From positions 1-36,959 of the forward strand of contig CALDTK010000140.1 of the NCBI GenBank assembly GCA_937924035.1: a stretch of DNA of 36,959 bases. Direction: 5' to 3'. Origin of the DNA: an uncultured Saprospiraceae bacterium (lineage in GTDB: Bacteria > Bacteroidota > Bacteroidia > Chitinophagales > Saprospiraceae). Under the pieces are notes generated by a model. It worked only from the letters and a program-made list of their open reading frames with translations. It did not search any database and was not told the DNA's origin. The position numbers were made by a program, and so were the translations under genes. This document shows positions 1 through 8,800 of the stretch, one piece after another (within the stretch, counting starts at the first letter, position 1; every line of letters begins with the position of its first letter).

Positions 1-2016
1 TTCTGTAATTGGCGTATTGATACCGTCATCAAACGTTTCTCGAGCGTAAAATCCACGCGTGCCAGTGAAAGGAAATCCAGTACCAAAATTGTAGCGAAAG
101 CTGGCTTCCCATGTCTTCGCTTCGTCTAGTTGATAGCTGACTAAGAAGTTGGCGTTGTGGCGACGGTCAAACACGGTAGGAAATACCTGCTCTCCATCAT
201 CACGGTTTACTCTACCAAGAGAATAGGTGGTCCATATGTACAGTGGACCACGATCGTAAGCAACACTAATATCCAACCCAACAGCTTCTCCTGTCTCACT
301 TACATAGTCTGGTTCTTGACTGTTTTGCTTGTTTCGATTAATAGCGATCAACTGCGTAAAGTCTTTCCAGTATGGCTCAACGTTTAATAGAACGCCTGGG
401 GCAACATCGAATTCAATTCCACCAATCGCGTGAACTGACTTTTGTAGCCGATCAGGAAGTGGTTGGCCATCAATTCCAAGTACAGTCTCTTCAGGTCCAC
501 CAATGAAACCTACAAATAGGTTTACGACATCAGTTTCACTTACAGAACTCAAGAGGTTTTGACTGTAAAGTCCACCTGCAAATTTCAAGCGGATACGATC
601 AGTGGCATTGAATTTAAGCCCTAAACGAGGCTCTGGACTGAGCTCACTTTGACTTGCATAGTACTGAAAACGAATACTAGGCTCGAGCACAAACTTATCC
701 CAGGTGCGCTTGTAAGAAACGTAAGCTCCAATCTCTGTGTTATCAAGACGAAGTTGAAATGCTTGATTGAATCCATTCACGAATTGGAAATCAGTTTGGA
801 TTCCGTTGAATGCAAACCCGTAGCGAATCGTGTTTGGGCCAGAGAAGTTACTAAAGTTGACTTTTGCTAAATAGTTAGTCAACGAAGAAGTCCTTGGATC
901 TTGGTTAGCAACTTTAAGTTCCGACTCATAGTTGGAATAACTAATAGACCCGTCGATCAAAAGGTTAGATGCAGGAGGAACCAGTTTGAAATTCATTCCA
1001 GCACCGAAGGTGTTCCAACCATAGGTCACGTCTGTAAAAGCCGCTTGGTCAACAAAATTGAAACCGAAGAACTCAACTTTTGAGCCGTTACTTCCTAAGG
1101 TGGAGATCTTACCATAGAGATCGGTAAAGCTGTAAGGAAGACCTAGGCTATCAGCTGCATAACTGTAGAGTTGAGGACTCGTTTGATCAAGGTAACCTTG
1201 CTTTGCACTGAACAAGTAGCTAGCTGAGCCACCTTTTTTCTCATCAAATTTTGTGAGCGGTCCTTCCAACATCACACGGCCTTGGAAAGGACTCACACCT
1301 ACGAGACCACTGAATTTTTTACGATTACCAACCTTCGTGTTGATGTCTACTACTGCTGAAATTCGTCCACCATACTCAGCACCAAAACCACCTGTTAAAA
1401 CATCTACGTTTCGGATTGCTTCCGTCTCGAATACACTGTAAAATCCAATAGTGTGAAACGGGTTAAATATGGTCACTCCATCAAGAAGCACTTTGTTCTG
1501 AATGGGAGCACCACCACGAATAAAGATTTGACCACCTTGATCACCTGTCGTTACGATACCAGGTAAAACTGGCAGATATTGGGCTAAATCTGCATCACCA
1601 CCCGTACTTGGAAGGGCCTTGATGTCGCGTGGCGTGAGCGTGATTTTACTTACCTGCACATCTGTACGAGCTTGCGTTGTCTCAGCCTTAACTTCAACAA
1701 CACCTAAGCTGACACCTTCTAATATCGTAAGTCGCGCGTACTGAATGTTGCTGCCATCAACTGTAATCGTCGCACGTGCAGTATCGTAGCCTACAAAAGA
1801 AGAAACGATCTCATAGGTACCTGCTTCAAGGTTTGTAAAGTTGAAAAACCCATCAAAGTCAGTAGTCGTACCATTTGTGGTACCAGCAATTGCAACAGTT
1901 GCGAAGGCCACAGCTTCTCCGCTATCACCATCATAAACGTTACCGCGTATGATAGATTTTTGAGCGAAGAGGGAAAAAGAGATGGCAAGAAGCGCCAGCG
2001 TAAAGAGTACTCTCAT
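1..2016 (-). CDS. TonB-dependent outer-membrane receptor (3' end outside window)
   Basis: This frame is open for 672 codons from the ATG at 2016 to the window edge, so the C-terminal barrel strands and stop are missing. The N-terminus is a signal peptide (hydrophobic run ending ISFSLFAQ). A carboxypeptidase-regulatory-like beta-sandwich follows (about residues 22-105, with GNVYDGDSGE and NFTNLEAGTYEI), then a plug domain (about 115-230, with FIRGGAPIQNKVLLDG), then barrel sequence rich in alternating aromatic residues. This is the usual Bacteroidota architecture for energy-dependent uptake of large or scarce ligands across the outer membrane. The ligand cannot be read from the sequence, and there is no SusD-like partner upstream. 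It lies 77 bp downstream of the lycopene cyclase gene on the same strand. A weak promoter-like TACATTG at about 2050 suggests it may have its own start. Confidence 0.9.
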   Translation of the reverse strand, partial: MRVLFTLALLAISFSLFAQKSIIRGNVYDGDSGEAVAFATVAIAGTTNGTTTDFDGFFNFTNLEAGTYEIVSSFVGYDTARATITVDGSNIQYARLTILEGVSLGVVEVKAETTQARTDVQVSKITLTPRDIKALPSTGGDADLAQYLPVLPGIVTTGDQGGQIFIRGGAPIQNKVLLDGVTIFNPFHTIGFYSVFETEAIRNVDVLTGGFGAEYGGRISAVVDINTKVGNRKKFSGLVGVSPFQGRVMLEGPLTKFDEKKGGSASYLFSAKQGYLDQTSPQLYSYAADSLGLPYSFTDLYGKISTLGSNGSKVEFFGFNFVDQAAFTDVTYGWNTFGAGMNFKLVPPASNLLIDGSISYSNYESELKVANQDPRTSSLTNYLAKVNFSNFSGPNTIRYGFAFNGIQTDFQFVNGFNQAFQLRLDNTEIGAYVSYKRTWDKFVLEPSIRFQYYASQSELSPEPRLGLKFNATDRIRLKFAGGLYSQNLLSSVSETDVVNLFVGFIGGPEETVLGIDGQPLPDRLQKSVHAIGGIEFDVAPGVLLNVEPYWKDFTQLIAINRNKQNSQEPDYVSETGEAVGLDISVAYDRGPLYIWTTYSLGRVNRDDGEQVFPTVFDRRHNANFLVSYQLDEAKTWEASFRYNFGTGFPFTGTRGFYARETFDDGINTPITE

Positions 2017-2093
2017 GAATGGTTTTCTAAAGGGAGCCGCAATGTAGCATCTTCTGACAAGTCGTTGTGCAAGTTTGCCGACTAGTTCTACCT

Positions 2094-3260
2094 CTATTTT
2101 GCTCCTGAAACCCTAGCGATGATCTCTTTTATTGCTCTTTTCGCGAAAGGAAGCTGAGGGCAAGACCACATGAGCTGGACAGTTTGCCTGAAAGTTGCTG
2201 ACTCATCTAAAAAATCAAATGTTCGTTCTGGTCCGTTCTCGGCGAACAAATTGTAGAAGATTGCTCCAGCCTTCTTTGGATTATCAATGACGTAACCAAG
2301 CATTACTGAATTGAAAACCTGCTGAACAGGTGAAGGACTCCAAGGGATCTGAGGTGATGTTGTTAATTGCTGAGCAACTTCCTTCGCGAATCGTGCAATT
2401 CGCGTAAATGCATAACCACTTGAAGGCTGCACCCAACCTCCACGCGTACCAATATTCCAGACTCGTTTAGTACTTTTTTTCCAAAGCGGCTCATCTGTCA
2501 TTGGAATCACTCCGTACTCTTTTCGAAACACCTTGCTCGGTGCTTTTTGATACTTTTCAAGAATGTAGGAATGGATCTGATCATCGTAGGCGTTCCGATC
2601 CCAGACTCCTTCGCTGAACACTGCTATTTCAACCAAAGCTTCCGTACTACTTGTAGGGACGACATAGAAAAAAGCGACTCCATCTTTTATATCAATAAAG
2701 TCCATAAAAACAACCTCCTCACTATCAAAAGCATTTATCGGCATCTCGACAAACCACCCTCCGAAGTGCTGTAGTGTGGCATTGTAGCGCGGCGTAGGCA
2801 TCTCGATCTTTGGAGGACGACTGTCTAGGACATAGTCTGCGCGTATGCGTTCTTCACCAGAAAGAGTTACTTCAACGTCATTACTATTTTCTGAGAGGTC
2901 ATTTGCTTCTTTGTTAAGCCATGTCACCCCAGCTTTCGCCAAAACCTCCTTTGCGTACTTGTAAAACGTACTGCTGTGCACCGAGTAATATCTATATGGA
3001 TTGAGTTGGTGCGACTGTCGTTTTCCGTCAGTAGCTAGTTCGATTTTGGAAAAAATCTGTTGTTTGACGGAAGTCGGAAGCAGAGGATCTTTAGCCCAAT
3101 AGCTCCAAGTTCTGTCGTCACTATTCTTTGGGGAAGGCTCAATAATCGAGATCATTTTACCACTCCAGCCTTGATCGAGCATGGCCATGGCAGTCCATAG
3201 TCCAGCTGCACCGCCTCCGATCAAAATTACACTTGGCTTGCTGCTGGAGGTCGAACTCAA
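2094..3260 (-). CDS. crtY: Lycopene beta-cyclase (CrtY-type)
   Basis: The 388-aa protein belongs to the CrtY lycopene cyclase family, which cyclises the ends of lycopene to beta-ionone rings in carotenoid synthesis. What can be seen is an N-terminal dinucleotide-binding motif GGGAAG (residues 15-20), the family block DDRTWSYW, LQHFGGWFVE, an acidic MDF segment, EYGVIPMT and the late glycine-rich IGTRGGWVQPSSGY. Length is normal for the family. No in-frame ATG exists between the upstream stop (TAG, 3273-3275) and the dinucleotide-binding motif, so TTG at 3258-3260 is taken as the start. The first ATG would delete the nucleotide fold. No other carotenoid gene is adjacent. The intergenic DNA up to 3416 must hold divergent promoters for this gene and the ATPase gene, but I see no clear -7 element there. 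Confidence 0.88.
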   Translation of the reverse strand: MSSTSSSKPSVILIGGGAAGLWTAMAMLDQGWSGKMISIIEPSPKNSDDRTWSYWAKDPLLPTSVKQQIFSKIELATDGKRQSHQLNPYRYYSVHSSTFYKYAKEVLAKAGVTWLNKEANDLSENSNDVEVTLSGEERIRADYVLDSRPPKIEMPTPRYNATLQHFGGWFVEMPINAFDSEEVVFMDFIDIKDGVAFFYVVPTSSTEALVEIAVFSEGVWDRNAYDDQIHSYILEKYQKAPSKVFRKEYGVIPMTDEPLWKKSTKRVWNIGTRGGWVQPSSGYAFTRIARFAKEVAQQLTTSPQIPWSPSPVQQVFNSVMLGYVIDNPKKAGAIFYNLFAENGPERTFDFLDESATFRQTVQLMWSCPQLPFAKRAIKEIIARVSGAK

Positions 3261-3416
3261 CTCAATAATTGACTAGGTGAACGGTAAAGCTAGGAGAAGT
3301 AAGTGAGAGGACGAAGGGTATTGTAGAAAGTTGAATTCATGAACCCATAGAAATCGAATCTTGCAACCACCTTGCTAGATGCTTGTTCTTCGACCGAACA
3401 CCACGACGATTAAGCT

Positions 3417-4883
3417 ATGCCTACTCCTAAAATTTCAACCCTCGGTCAACTCAAAAAATCGGGTTATTCAGCCAAGTCTATTAAAGATGAGCTCAGGGAT
3501 AACTTGATTTCAAAAATTGAATCTGGTGAAAAAGTATTCCCTGGAATTGTCGGATTTGATGATACCGTAATCCCTGACGTTGAGCGCGCTATTTTGAGTC
3601 GACACAACGTGCTCCTTTTGGGACTTCGTGGTCAAGCCAAGACAAGGATCGCAAGGCAATTGGTTGGTCTTCTCGACGAGTATATCCCTGTTATTAAGGG
3701 TTCTGAACTCAACGATGATCCATTACAGCCTATGAGTAGGTCTTCGATTGATTTAGTGAAAGAGCTAGGCGACAAGACACCTATATCGTGGTTACATCGA
3801 GATGAACGCTACGTTGAAAAGCTAGCCACTCCAGATGTTAGTGTTGCCGATTTGATAGGTGATGTTGATCCTATTAAAGCAGCTACGTTGAAGCTTCCGT
3901 ATTCAGATGAACGGACGATTCACTTCGGACTAATTCCGAGAGCACACCGATGCATTTTCGTGATTAATGAGCTTCCAGATTTACAGGCCAGAATTCAGGT
4001 GTCCTTGTTTAATATTTTGCAAGAAGGGGATATTCAAATCCGCGGATTTAAGCTGAGGCTTCCTCTTGACATACAATTCTTGTTCACAGCAAATCCGGAG
4101 GACTATACAAATCGTGGCTCAATAATTACACCACTAAAGGATAGAATTGAGTCGCAGATTCTGACACACTACCCTACAGAATTGGCTCTAGCCAAAGAGA
4201 TCACTGCTCAGGAAGCTAACTTACTTGACGTTCAGCAGAATCGAGTTATTGTCCCTGACTTATTGCACACCTTACTCGAGACGGTTGTGATGAAAGCAAG
4301 AAACTCGGAATTCGTCGACGAAAAAAGTGGAGTCTCTGCGCGGTTGAGCATTTCTGCCTACGAAAATCTTGTGTCTGCAGCTGAGCGGAGGGCTATTAAG
4401 AACAAAGAGAAACAAGTTCAGGCACGAATTCAGGACTTCTGGGGTATCATCCCAGCGATTACCGGTAAGATTGAACTTGTTTATGAGGGTGAGCAGGAAG
4501 GGCCATATAATGTAGCAATCAAACTTATTGGTGAAGCTGTGAAGAGTGTATTTACTTCAATCTTCCCTGACCCAAGTAAGACTAAGGCTGACAAAGATCC
4601 TTACGGGATCATACGAAGCTGGTTTGGTGGAGGAAATATCGTGTCGATTTATAACGAGGACTCTGAAAAAGACTTTCGTCAAAACCTACAGGATATTGCT
4701 GGCCTAAAACGCATAGCGGATTCCGTTGAAGTGGAAGGTGCAGGTGATTTGTTGCTCATGGAATTAATCTTACATGGACTAACAGAAACAGATGTCCTCA
4801 ATCGAGATTTCATCAATAAGAAAATGGAATTCAAGGATATGCTTGCGAACATGCTCGATGACGATCTCTTCGGTGATAATTAA
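3417..4883 (+). CDS. MoxR/ChlI-type AAA+ ATPase (magnesium-chelatase-like)
   Basis: The 488-aa protein has the AAA+ core of the magnesium-chelatase subunit I/MoxR clade. The Walker A motif is GLRGQAKT (residues 69-76). The Walker B position reads CIFVINELPDL, with Asn184-Glu185 in place of Asp-Glu, and sensor-1 is FTANPEDY. The Asn-Glu variant is, to my recollection, normal for this bacterial subfamily, so it is not evidence of inactivation. Such ATPases usually act as chaperone-like remodellers with a von Willebrand A-domain partner. No VWA gene is adjacent here, which leaves the partner unknown. A genuine role in chlorophyll synthesis is unlikely because nothing else of that pathway is present. 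The gene is 97 bp upstream of the YciO-type gene on the same strand. Confidence 0.82.
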   Translation: MPTPKISTLGQLKKSGYSAKSIKDELRDNLISKIESGEKVFPGIVGFDDTVIPDVERAILSRHNVLLLGLRGQAKTRIARQLVGLLDEYIPVIKGSELNDDPLQPMSRSSIDLVKELGDKTPISWLHRDERYVEKLATPDVSVADLIGDVDPIKAATLKLPYSDERTIHFGLIPRAHRCIFVINELPDLQARIQVSLFNILQEGDIQIRGFKLRLPLDIQFLFTANPEDYTNRGSIITPLKDRIESQILTHYPTELALAKEITAQEANLLDVQQNRVIVPDLLHTLLETVVMKARNSEFVDEKSGVSARLSISAYENLVSAAERRAIKNKEKQVQARIQDFWGIIPAITGKIELVYEGEQEGPYNVAIKLIGEAVKSVFTSIFPDPSKTKADKDPYGIIRSWFGGGNIVSIYNEDSEKDFRQNLQDIAGLKRIADSVEVEGAGDLLLMELILHGLTETDVLNRDFINKKMEFKDMLANMLDDDLFGDN

Positions 4884-4895
4884 CGGCGCGTTACT

Positions 4896-4973
4896 AGTTT
4901 TGGCGAAAGCCTAATGGTGTAGCTAAACCTGAGTACAGCGTCCATTCATTTGCCACAAGCTTTCGCTAAAACT
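4896..4973. repeat. Inverted pair of the GTTTTGGCGAAAGC motif
   Basis: Arms 4896-4910 and 4959-4973 are 15-nt inverted repeats that pair over their whole length with one G-T wobble, around a 48-nt spacer. They fill the gap between the ATPase and YciO-type genes. Each arm contains a copy of a 14-mer (one copy with one substitution) that recurs elsewhere in the window inside genes. It could fold in RNA and act as a weak terminator or processing site, but the spacer is long and there is only a short T-run after the second arm. The paired arrangement resembles how uptake-signal repeats sit between genes in other bacteria (inference by analogy only). Confidence 0.7.
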
Positions 4974-4980
4974 TTGACTT

Positions 4981-5598
4981 ATGCGTATTAACGTCCATCC
5001 AGATAATCCGCCTCGTCGGAAATTAGAGCAAGTCGCTGATATTATACGTAGTGGAGGGACGATGATCTATCCAACCGATACGGTCTATGCACTTGGCTGT
5101 GCAATTGGTCAACACAAAGCGGTCGATAAGATTTGTCGACTACGTGGGCTTAATCCTGCAAAAGCTAACCTTTCGATAATCTGCAATGACTTAAGTCAGC
5201 TTAGCGACTATGCGGCCCAGCTAGACAACCATGTTTTCAGGGAATTGAAAAGATTACTTCCTGGACCTTACACTGTTATCCTCGTGGGAAACAAGATGCT
5301 TCCAAAAATTTTCAGGAACAAGAAGAAGACAATCGGTATTCGTGTGCCTGATAATGAGGTTACGAGTATGCTTGTTGATATCCTTGGTGAGCCCATCCTA
5401 ACTGCAAGCTTAAAGTGGGACGACGATGATGAAATCGAGTATCCTACAGATATTGATGATATCTATGAGCACTATGGTCGAGATGTAGATGTAATTATTG
5501 ATGCAGGAGCTGGTGGAAATACACCATCGACCGTTTTAGATGCAACAAGTGGGCAGTTGGAACTTATCCGTGAAGGAAAAGGAGAATGGGATTCCTAG
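4981..5598 (+). CDS. YciO/Sua5/YrdC-family protein (threonylcarbamoyl-AMP synthase-like)
   Basis: The 205-aa protein is a single YrdC-fold domain. Recognisable blocks are GGTMIYPTDTVYALGC (residues about 25-40), KICRLRGLNPAKANLS, LLPGPYTVIL and IGIRVPDN. Family members of the TsaC/Sua5 type make threonylcarbamoyl-AMP for t6A37 modification of ANN-decoding tRNAs. The length, the RGLNPAKA block and the SLKWDDDDE segment fit the YciO branch, whose exact role is less certain. There is no C-terminal Sua5 domain. It begins with ATG, stands alone on the plus strand, and ends 17 nt before a hairpin shared with the opposing SRP RNA gene. Confidence 0.82.
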   Translation: MRINVHPDNPPRRKLEQVADIIRSGGTMIYPTDTVYALGCAIGQHKAVDKICRLRGLNPAKANLSIICNDLSQLSDYAAQLDNHVFRELKRLLPGPYTVILVGNKMLPKIFRNKKKTIGIRVPDNEVTSMLVDILGEPILTASLKWDDDDEIEYPTDIDDIYEHYGRDVDVIIDAGAGGNTPSTVLDATSGQLELIREGKGEWDS

Positions 5599-5615
5599 CT
5601 TTTAGCTAAAATGAA

Positions 5616-5653
5616 AAGCCCTCATGAGCAGGATTTACTGCTGATGAGGGCTT
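5616..5653 (-). terminator. Rho-independent terminator of the SRP RNA gene
   Basis: Two 16-nt arms (5616-5631 and 5638-5653) pair with a single mismatch around a 6-nt loop. On the minus strand the stem ends in GGGCTT and is followed by a T-rich stretch (TTTTCATTTT), while the plus-strand side is A-rich. The hairpin therefore mainly terminates the SRP RNA ending about 5 nt upstream. It may also stop read-through from the YciO-type gene. Confidence 0.85.
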
Positions 5654-5657
5654 AAAA

Positions 5658-5753
5658 GGTGGTGAGCAATCATAACGCACGGCTACAACCCAATACCCTT
5701 GCTGCATCTCTGCCCTGGGGGATTCATGGGGAGCTCGTCGTATGACGCCCACC
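5658..5753 (-). ncRNA. ffs: Signal recognition particle RNA (small bacterial SRP RNA)
   Basis: Read on the minus strand, this 96-nt stretch has the hallmark helix 8 of SRP RNA. A CAGG/AGCA symmetric internal loop flanks a GCA-GAGA-TGC hairpin with a GNRA tetraloop, preceded by the typical CATGAA segment. The ends pair: GGTGGGC at the 5' end with GCTCACC at the 3' end, then GTCATA with TATGAT. A -7 element ends six nucleotides before the proposed first base and a terminator follows the 3' end directly. It would bind Ffh and guide co-translational membrane targeting. The size fits the short SRP RNA without an Alu domain. The exact ends are inferred from pairing, promoter and terminator. Confidence 0.87.
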
Positions 5754-5758
5754 GAAGG

Positions 5759-5766
5759 CAAATGTA
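5759..5766 (-). promoter_or_regulatory. -7 promoter element TACATTTG of the SRP RNA gene
   Basis: The minus strand reads TACATTTG, an exact match to the Bacteroidota sigma-A -7 consensus TAnnTTTG, ending six nucleotides before the G at 5753 that begins the terminal SRP helix. I see no clear -33 TTG at the right distance. Confidence 0.72.
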
Positions 5767-5824
5767 ATTGCATCGGCGGACTATCCCACGTTTTATGCTG
5801 TCTATTTTTAGATAATTCAAAAAA

Positions 5825-5861
5825 AAGCCCTGTGCTACTTAAATCAAGTAGCACAGGGCTT
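5825..5861 (-). terminator. Strong terminator after the 2099-aa protein gene
   Basis: Two perfectly complementary 16-nt arms (5825-5840 and 5846-5861) surround a 5-nt loop. On the minus strand the stem ends in GGGCTT and runs directly into a stretch of T residues. It begins 24 nt after the stop codon of the large gene and insulates the SRP RNA promoter from it. Confidence 0.93.
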
Positions 5862-5884
5862 GAAAATCAAAGGGTTGGTCTACC

Positions 5885-8800
5885 CTATTCGTTGATAACC
5901 TTAACGCGCATTGCTTTTTTCGCGCCCCCAGCTACGGCGTATACCGTATAGATACCTGAGTGGTAGTTACCTGTTTGAATGAGGACAGGCGTTTCGTCTG
6001 CTCCTAGAACTTCGATACGTGCCTGCTCTTGTCCAAGAGCATTGTAGACGATAAGATCAACATCAAATCCAGCAAAGCCTTTGAGTGAGACGAAAAGCTG
6101 GTCACTCGCTGGGTTAGGGAATGCTGTTACCGCGTCTGCTGACAGATAATCAACCGAGCGGACCTGTGACTCTCGTGACTCCAATGGTGAAACTAGACGT
6201 ACACGGTAGTTATTCGTTCCAATAGTTGGAGTTCCATCCAAGTAGTCGAAAGACTCCGTACCTGTACTCTGAGTAGGCACTGTTACAAGTGCAATAACTT
6301 CCCAATCACCAGATTCATTTTCCCGTTCGAGTTCGAACATATCGTCACCTTGCTTAAGGTCAGTAATCCACTCAAGCTCTACCCCTTGTTCAGTCGCATG
6401 AGCATAGAGGTTAACTGGCGCTGCAACTCTAGCGCTGCTGTTGCTAGCACAGTCGGTAGCCCATGCTACTGCCTGCGAGAAATACTGCCATCCATTTGCT
6501 GTGATATGAGCCGCTGACGTATTGTTCCAGAACCAGCCAATTCGCTTAGCTGGCGCAACTTTACCGACCATGTGATCACCAGCATCATAAGCAAAGATTG
6601 CAATCTCGCTTGAACTTTGACCTTCAACATACGCGACTTTAGTTGCGCTACTTGCTGGCCTGCCGTAGTTCCAATCTAGATCAGTATTTGCAATACGTCT
6701 CGTTCCAGAAAGTCCTGCTGAGATAGGGTGAGCATTGATACCAACTAGGCGCTGGGCATGCCAAGCAGTTCCGTAGTCATGGTTTACTGTAGTGCCAGTC
6801 ATCTTGAGGTCGTCATATAGATATGACTCCCATGTAAGTACTGGAACAGCTACATCCGTGAACTTCGAGCCAACTTGACTGCTGCTCACTGTTGAACTGA
6901 TGATGACAAGTCCTCTTCCATTTGCGTCAGAAGTAGATGATGCAGATGCACTTCTTAAAGTAACCGTGTATCCTAGCTGAATAAGCTTATCATTAACTGC
7001 TTGATCTCCTGAGTTCAAGTTGGTGTCACCAACAATGAAAAGGATGTTATCGTTGCAGCTTCCTGCTGGAGGGTTGGTCGTACCACCGATTGCAAAACAA
7101 ACGTCATCTACCCAAGCTTCGTTGTTCGTTCCAGAATTTGGACGCTTGAAAATCACGTGAATTGAAGCCGTCTGAGCAGGAGCGGTTCCAGTAAGGTTAA
7201 ACTCTTGGTAAGCACCTTGAATGAAACGCTGAGACTTCTCAGAAATGAATGTTCCATCGGCGCGACGATACTGTACCCAAACACCAGAGTTAGTCGCAGT
7301 ACTATGGTCTTTCGCAAAGTAGCGAAGTGCCCATGGTTGTCCAGGTGAAGCTGCGAATGTTTGCTTAGCAGAACTACCTGTGTAATCAAGTCGTAAAGCT
7401 TCGTGCCCAGAATTTACTGGACTAGAAGTCAACTTTGCACCATTGAGGAATGACCATCCTGTTAAACCATTCTCAAATCCTGGATTCGCGATAAGGTTAT
7501 TAGCACATGGGTCAAGAGGTCCTGCAGGAGCAAGTACGGTTACTGTAAAGTTGCAAGACTCTGAATTGCCACATGCATCTGTAGCAGTGTAATGAATCTG
7601 GTAGGTACCAGCTCCACGTGTCGCAGAAGCCGCTAAGCCACTAGTGCGACTTACGTTCAATCCACCGGCAGTACAAGTCGTAGAAGCAGTAGGAACAGTA
7701 TAGCCTAAAGTAGCCGTTGTTGATCCTTGTGCAATCTGAACCGTGCTGTTTGCCGTGCAGTTAAAAGTGATGTTGCTAGGAGCAGGAGCAAGAACGGTTA
7801 CAGTGAAAGAGCAAGTCTCAGTATTGCCACATGCATCCGTAGCGGTATACTCAACAGTGTAAGTACCAGCTCCACGAGTAGCATTTGGACCTGGTCCAGA
7901 TGTGCGACTTAAGTTTAACCCACCAGCGTTACAAGTAGTAGAAGTTGTAGGAACGGTGTAGCCTAAAGCGGCCGTTGTTGATCCCTGCGCAATCTGCACA
8001 GTGCTGTTTGCGGTACAGTTTAAAGCGATATTACTCGCTGCTGGAGCGAGTACGGTTACTGTAAAGTTGCAAGACTCCGAATTACCACATGCATCGGTAG
8101 CAGTGTAGTGAATCTGGTAGGTACCAGCTCCACGTGTTGCAGAAGCAGCAGGGCCACTTGTACGAGATACATTCAATCCACCTGCGTTACAGGTAGTAGA
8201 AGCAGTAGGAACAGTGTAGCCTAAAGTAGCAGTCGTAGAACCTTGTGCAATCTGAACCGTGCTGTTTGCAGTACAGTTCAAGGTGATGTTGCTAGGAGCA
8301 GGAGCAAGCACTGTTACAGTGAAAGAGCAAGTCTCTGTGTTATCACATGCATCTGTAGCGGTGTACTCAACAGTGTAAGTACCAGCGCTACGAGTAGCAT
8401 TTGGACCTGGTCCAGAGGTGCGACTTAGGTTCAATCCACCTGTATTACAAGTGGTAGAAGCAGTAGGTACTGCATAGCCTAAAGTAGCGGTTGTTGAACC
8501 TTGAGCAATCTGTACAGTACTGTTAGCAGTACAGTTGAGTGAGATACTTGATGCTGGAGGAGTTGTACCTCCAATACAAACAACGTAGTCTTCCATTTCA
8601 CCGAAGCTGAAACTTTCACAAGCTTCTGCATAAGCGTCGCGTTGCATCACAACACGCAGACGGGTAAGTCCAGGAGTTGCATTTGCAGGAATTGCTACTG
8701 TAGTAGAAGCAGTTGCACCAGATGTCGCAGTATTAAGACGTAGCACTTCTTCACCAGCATCATCGAAGTCACCATCACGGTTCCAGTCAATAAAGGCAGT

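Noticed and set aside
3417-4883. Loss of ATPase activity because Walker B reads Asn-Glu
   Set aside because: The INELPDL form is, as I recall, usual in this ChlI-like subfamily, so it is not a sign of inactivation.
5606-5854. Minus-strand open frame of 82 codons
   Set aside because: It lies over the SRP RNA and two terminator hairpins, and its translation resembles no protein.
5742-5951. Plus-strand open frame of 69 codons
   Set aside because: It covers the antisense of the SRP RNA promoter, a terminator and the end of the 2099-aa gene; no coding character.
7153-7389. Open frames antisense to or out of frame with the giant genes
   Set aside because: Repeats in the large genes produce long incidental frames on both strands; none has a start context or protein features.
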